From assembly GCF_036565765.1 (NCBI RefSeq), contig NZ_DATCXP010000067.1: a stretch of 7,447 bases of DNA; one strand, given 5' to 3'. Below the pieces are notes generated by a model, which saw only the letters and a program-made list of their open reading frames with translations, had not been told where the DNA came from and did no database searches. Shown one piece after another: positions 6,028 through 7,447 of the stretch (its first letter is position 1; every line of letters starts with the position of its first letter). The position numbers and the translations under genes were made by a program. The DNA comes from Terrimesophilobacter sp036565765. Its GTDB lineage: Bacteria > Actinomycetota > Actinomycetes > Actinomycetales > Microbacteriaceae.

Positions 6028-6666
6028 ATGACCCGCTTTCTCGTCGTCCTCGATGTCGACTCGACTCTCATCGAGAACGAGGTGATCGAGCTGTTGGCGG
6101 ATGCGGCGGGCACGCTCCCCGCCGTCGCCGCGATCACCGCTTCGGCCATGAACGGCGAGGTCGACTTCGAGCAGAGCCTCCGCGCACGGGTCGCCACGCT
6201 GGAGGGGCTCCCCGAGTCGGTGTTCGCGAACGTTGCGCACCTCGTGACGGTGACGCGGGGCGTTCAGGAGATGGTGGATGGCGTCCATGCCTCCGGTGGA
6301 GCGGTTGCCGTCGTCTCGGGCGGGTTCCATGAGGTGATCGACCCGGTCGCCGAGCTGATCGGCCTGGACTATTGGCGGGCGAACCGGCTGGAGGTCGCCG
6401 ACGGTGTTCTCACCGGAGGGCTCGTCGGACCGGTCATCGACGCGCAATCCAAGGCCGACACCCTGCGCGAGTGGGCGGCGGACTTCGGCGTCCCGCTCAG
6501 GCAGACGATCGCGGTCGGTGATGGTGCGAACGACCTTCCCATGATGGCCATCACCGGACTCTCGGTCGGTTTCGACGCGAAGGCTCCCGTTCGGGATGAG
6601 GCCGACATCATCATGGATCTGAGGGATCTCTCCCAGATCCTGCCGCTGCTCGGACTTCGAGGCTAG
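6028..6666 (+). CDS. serB: Phosphoserine phosphatase (HAD superfamily)
   Basis: Hydrolyses O-phospho-L-serine to serine and phosphate, the last step of serine biosynthesis from 3-phosphoglycerate, in the cytoplasm. The 212-aa protein shows all HAD motifs: motif I DVDSTLIENE with nucleophile Asp9 and Asp11, motif II Ser97 in VVSGGF, Lys142 in QSKADTL, and motif III GDGANDLPM with Asp165 and Asp169. Glu16-Glu21 (ENEVIE) and GVLTGGLVGPV are typical of SerB rather than other HAD phosphatases. The length fits the single catalytic domain; unlike M. tuberculosis SerB2 (about 409 aa), there are no N-terminal ACT domains, so serine feedback through ACT is not expected. The ATG start at 6028 is preceded by AAAGGAA (6018-6024), 3 bases away. 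It lies 45 bases after glgC on the same strand and converges with the HNH gene across a 100-base repeat region. Confidence 0.95.
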   Translation: MTRFLVVLDVDSTLIENEVIELLADAAGTLPAVAAITASAMNGEVDFEQSLRARVATLEGLPESVFANVAHLVTVTRGVQEMVDGVHASGGAVAVVSGGFHEVIDPVAELIGLDYWRANRLEVADGVLTGGLVGPVIDAQSKADTLREWAADFGVPLRQTIAVGDGANDLPMMAITGLSVGFDAKAPVRDEADIIMDLRDLSQILPLLGLRG

Positions 6667-6669
6667 CTA

Positions 6670-6735
6670 CCGCTCCCTGAGGTGCGAGCGTGGCGGACCG
6701 GCCCGCTCCCTGAGGTGCGAGCGCAGCGAGCCTCG
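6670..6735. repeat. Two tandem 33-base units of an intergenic repeat
   Basis: The first 21 bases of each unit (6670-6690 and 6703-6723) are identical, starting CCGCTCCCTGAGG; the remaining 12 bases diverge (5 of 12 match by eye). The second copy continues into a complementary right arm, while the first does not, so unit 1 looks like a decayed or half copy. The sequence style resembles dispersed intergenic repeats I associate with Microbacteriaceae genomes; its genome-wide copy number cannot be seen here. Confidence 0.8.
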
Positions 6736-6743
6736 AAGGGGGC
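6705..6743. terminator. Imperfect long hairpin between convergent serB and HNH genes
   Basis: Read on the plus strand, 6705-6711 pairs with 6737-6743 (one U-G), then after a 2-base bulge (6735-6736) 6712-6716 pairs with 6730-6734 (one U-G), then after a G/A mismatch 6718-6719 pairs with 6727-6728, closing a 7-base loop. It begins about 40 bases after the serB stop. A role as transcription end or RNA stabiliser for either gene is plausible, but there is no U-tract. It is built from the second copy of the 33-base repeat. Confidence 0.4.
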
Positions 6744-6755
6744 AGTGCGAGGGGG

Positions 6756-6777
6756 TCTCGACAAGCTCACCTCGAGA
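6756..6777. repeat. Inverted repeat TCTCGA / TCGAGA overlapping the HNH gene's stop codon
   Basis: Perfect 6-base arms (6756-6761 and 6772-6777) flank a 10-base loop. The loop contains the minus-strand TGA (6767-6769) of the HNH gene, and the right arm encodes its last residues. The sequence TCTCGACAAGCTCA resembles another dispersed Microbacteriaceae intergenic motif (recognition from memory). It may be a second repeat module next to the 33-base units. Confidence 0.5.
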
Positions 6778-7447
6778 GTGCGCGTTGCGACGGCGGTTTC
6801 TCGTGTTCCTCTTGTCGTTGTCGTTCTCTCCGGAGGTCGTTGAGTGCGGCGGACTTGGATCGCAGGAGGATCGGCGTCTGCTCAGGGTCGATATCGGGGG
6901 GTGGAATCAGCCAATATCCGGTGCCTTTTCGCAGGATGTTCCAGTGATTGTTGTGGAGGAGCATGTGGTGGTATCGGCAGAGGAGTACTCCGTCGCATAG
7001 GTCGGTTCTTCCTCCTTGCGCCCATTGGTTGATGTGGTGGGCTTCGGTCCACCCGGGTGACTTGTCGCAGTCGGGCCAGAGGCATCCGCCATCCCGTGCG
7101 GCGAGGGCAATTTTCTGCCTCCCGGTGAACAGGCGCTCCTCGCGCCCTAAAGCCACCACGTCGTCGGTGCTGGAGAAGCGGATTGGAAGGATCCCGCCCT
7201 CGCAGGCGATCCGATTGACTGTGTCGATCGAGATGGGGATGTCGCCTCCTTCGATACGCCCAGTCCCGGTCCCGCTGGTGAGGGCTTCCTCGGTGACCAG
7301 GACCCGCACGGCCGGGGTGCGCGAGCCCACGATACGCGGTCGGCGAGGGGCGGTCGCGGTGCCACCAGTTGTGCTTTCCCCGGTCTTGTCGTCCTTGTTG
7401 TGGTGATTGTAATCCCGGTCGTCCTGGTCGGCGCCCACCCCGAGGCG
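6767..7447 (-). CDS. DUF222/HNH endonuclease-family protein ('13E12'-type), C-terminal part; N-terminus beyond window
   Basis: 226 C-terminal residues are visible; the frame is open through base 7447, so the start and the expected N-terminal DUF222 region lie to the right. A GTG at 7436-7438 is in frame but is probably internal. After a hydrophilic linker rich in Asp, His, Thr and Gly (visible residues about 4-35), the family's pre-HNH strand VRVLVTEEAL and LGREERLFTGRQKIALAARD follow. The HNH domain has Cys122/Cys127 (GGCLWPDC), His137-His138 (TEAHHINQW), Cys157 with His160-His161 (LLCRYHH) and His165. The middle Asn of the motif appears to be Asp152 (LCDG where relatives often have an NG pair). 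A charged tail (RRERQRQEEHEK) ends the protein. Such genes occur in many copies in actinobacterial genomes; nuclease activity and biological role are largely unproven. Base composition is visibly lower in GC than in the neighbours (30 of 60 at 6901-6960 against 37 of 60 at 5101-5160), consistent with horizontal acquisition. Its stop lies inside an inverted repeat. Confidence 0.92.
   Translation of the reverse strand, partial: RLGVGADQDDRDYNHHNKDDKTGESTTGGTATAPRRPRIVGSRTPAVRVLVTEEALTSGTGTGRIEGGDIPISIDTVNRIACEGGILPIRFSSTDDVVALGREERLFTGRQKIALAARDGGCLWPDCDKSPGWTEAHHINQWAQGGRTDLCDGVLLCRYHHMLLHNNHWNILRKGTGYWLIPPPDIDPEQTPILLRSKSAALNDLRRERQRQEEHEKPPSQRALSR

Noticed and set aside
6670..6735. CRISPR array
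   Set aside because: There are only two units, directly abutting with no unique spacers, and no cas genes.
7436..7438. GTG as the start of the HNH gene
   Set aside because: The frame is open to the window edge and the family needs an N-terminal DUF222 region, so the gene most likely begins beyond base 7447.

Overview
The window reads as a chromosomal segment of a high-GC Gram-positive bacterium (Actinomycetota), most likely a member of the Microbacteriaceae. This rests on codon usage with G/C in most third positions, on actinobacterial-type TreS, GlgC and GlgA/GlgM proteins, on a DUF222/HNH ('13E12'-type) gene, and on an intergenic repeat of a style I associate with that family. The taxonomic call is inference; no 16S or other marker is present.

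Layout, left to right. A 5'-truncated trehalose synthase gene (treS, 1-1533, +) is followed after 9 bases by a DEDDh 3'-5' exonuclease gene (1543-2265, +). Three genes then lie on the minus strand, in transcription order: a GT4 glycosyltransferase of the actinobacterial GlgA/GlgM type (3516-4697), a stand-alone ABC ATPase (2689-3471), and zinc-free type B ribosomal protein L31 (rpmE2, 2324-2575). The L31 gene has its own apparent -35 element and a perfect 6-3-6 palindrome upstream. Divergently from glgA/glgM, with only 46 bases between the start codons, lie glgC (4744-5982, +) and serB (6028-6666, +). A 100-base intergenic stretch (6667-6766) holds a tandem duplication of a hairpin-forming repeat. 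The window ends in the C-terminal part of a DUF222/HNH endonuclease-family gene on the minus strand (6767-7447, truncated by the window edge).

Functionally, the core is storage alpha-glucan and trehalose metabolism. GlgC makes ADP-glucose, and GlgA/GlgM uses it either to elongate glucan or, as shown for the mycobacterial relative, to make maltose-1-phosphate. TreS interconverts trehalose and maltose, and maltose feeds the same maltose-1-phosphate pool through a maltokinase. The maltokinase, GlgE and GlgB are not in the window and may lie to the left. The exonuclease, ABC ATPase, L31 and SerB are housekeeping neighbours with no evident pathway link.

No tRNA, rRNA, CRISPR array, insertion sequence or clearly undescribed system was found. 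The points most worth a second look are the palindrome over the rpmE2 promoter, the ABC ATPase with a non-canonical Q-loop and no permease, the HNH protein whose motif asparagine is Asp, and the structured repeat into which the HNH stop codon falls. No stretch longer than about 113 bases lacks a gene.
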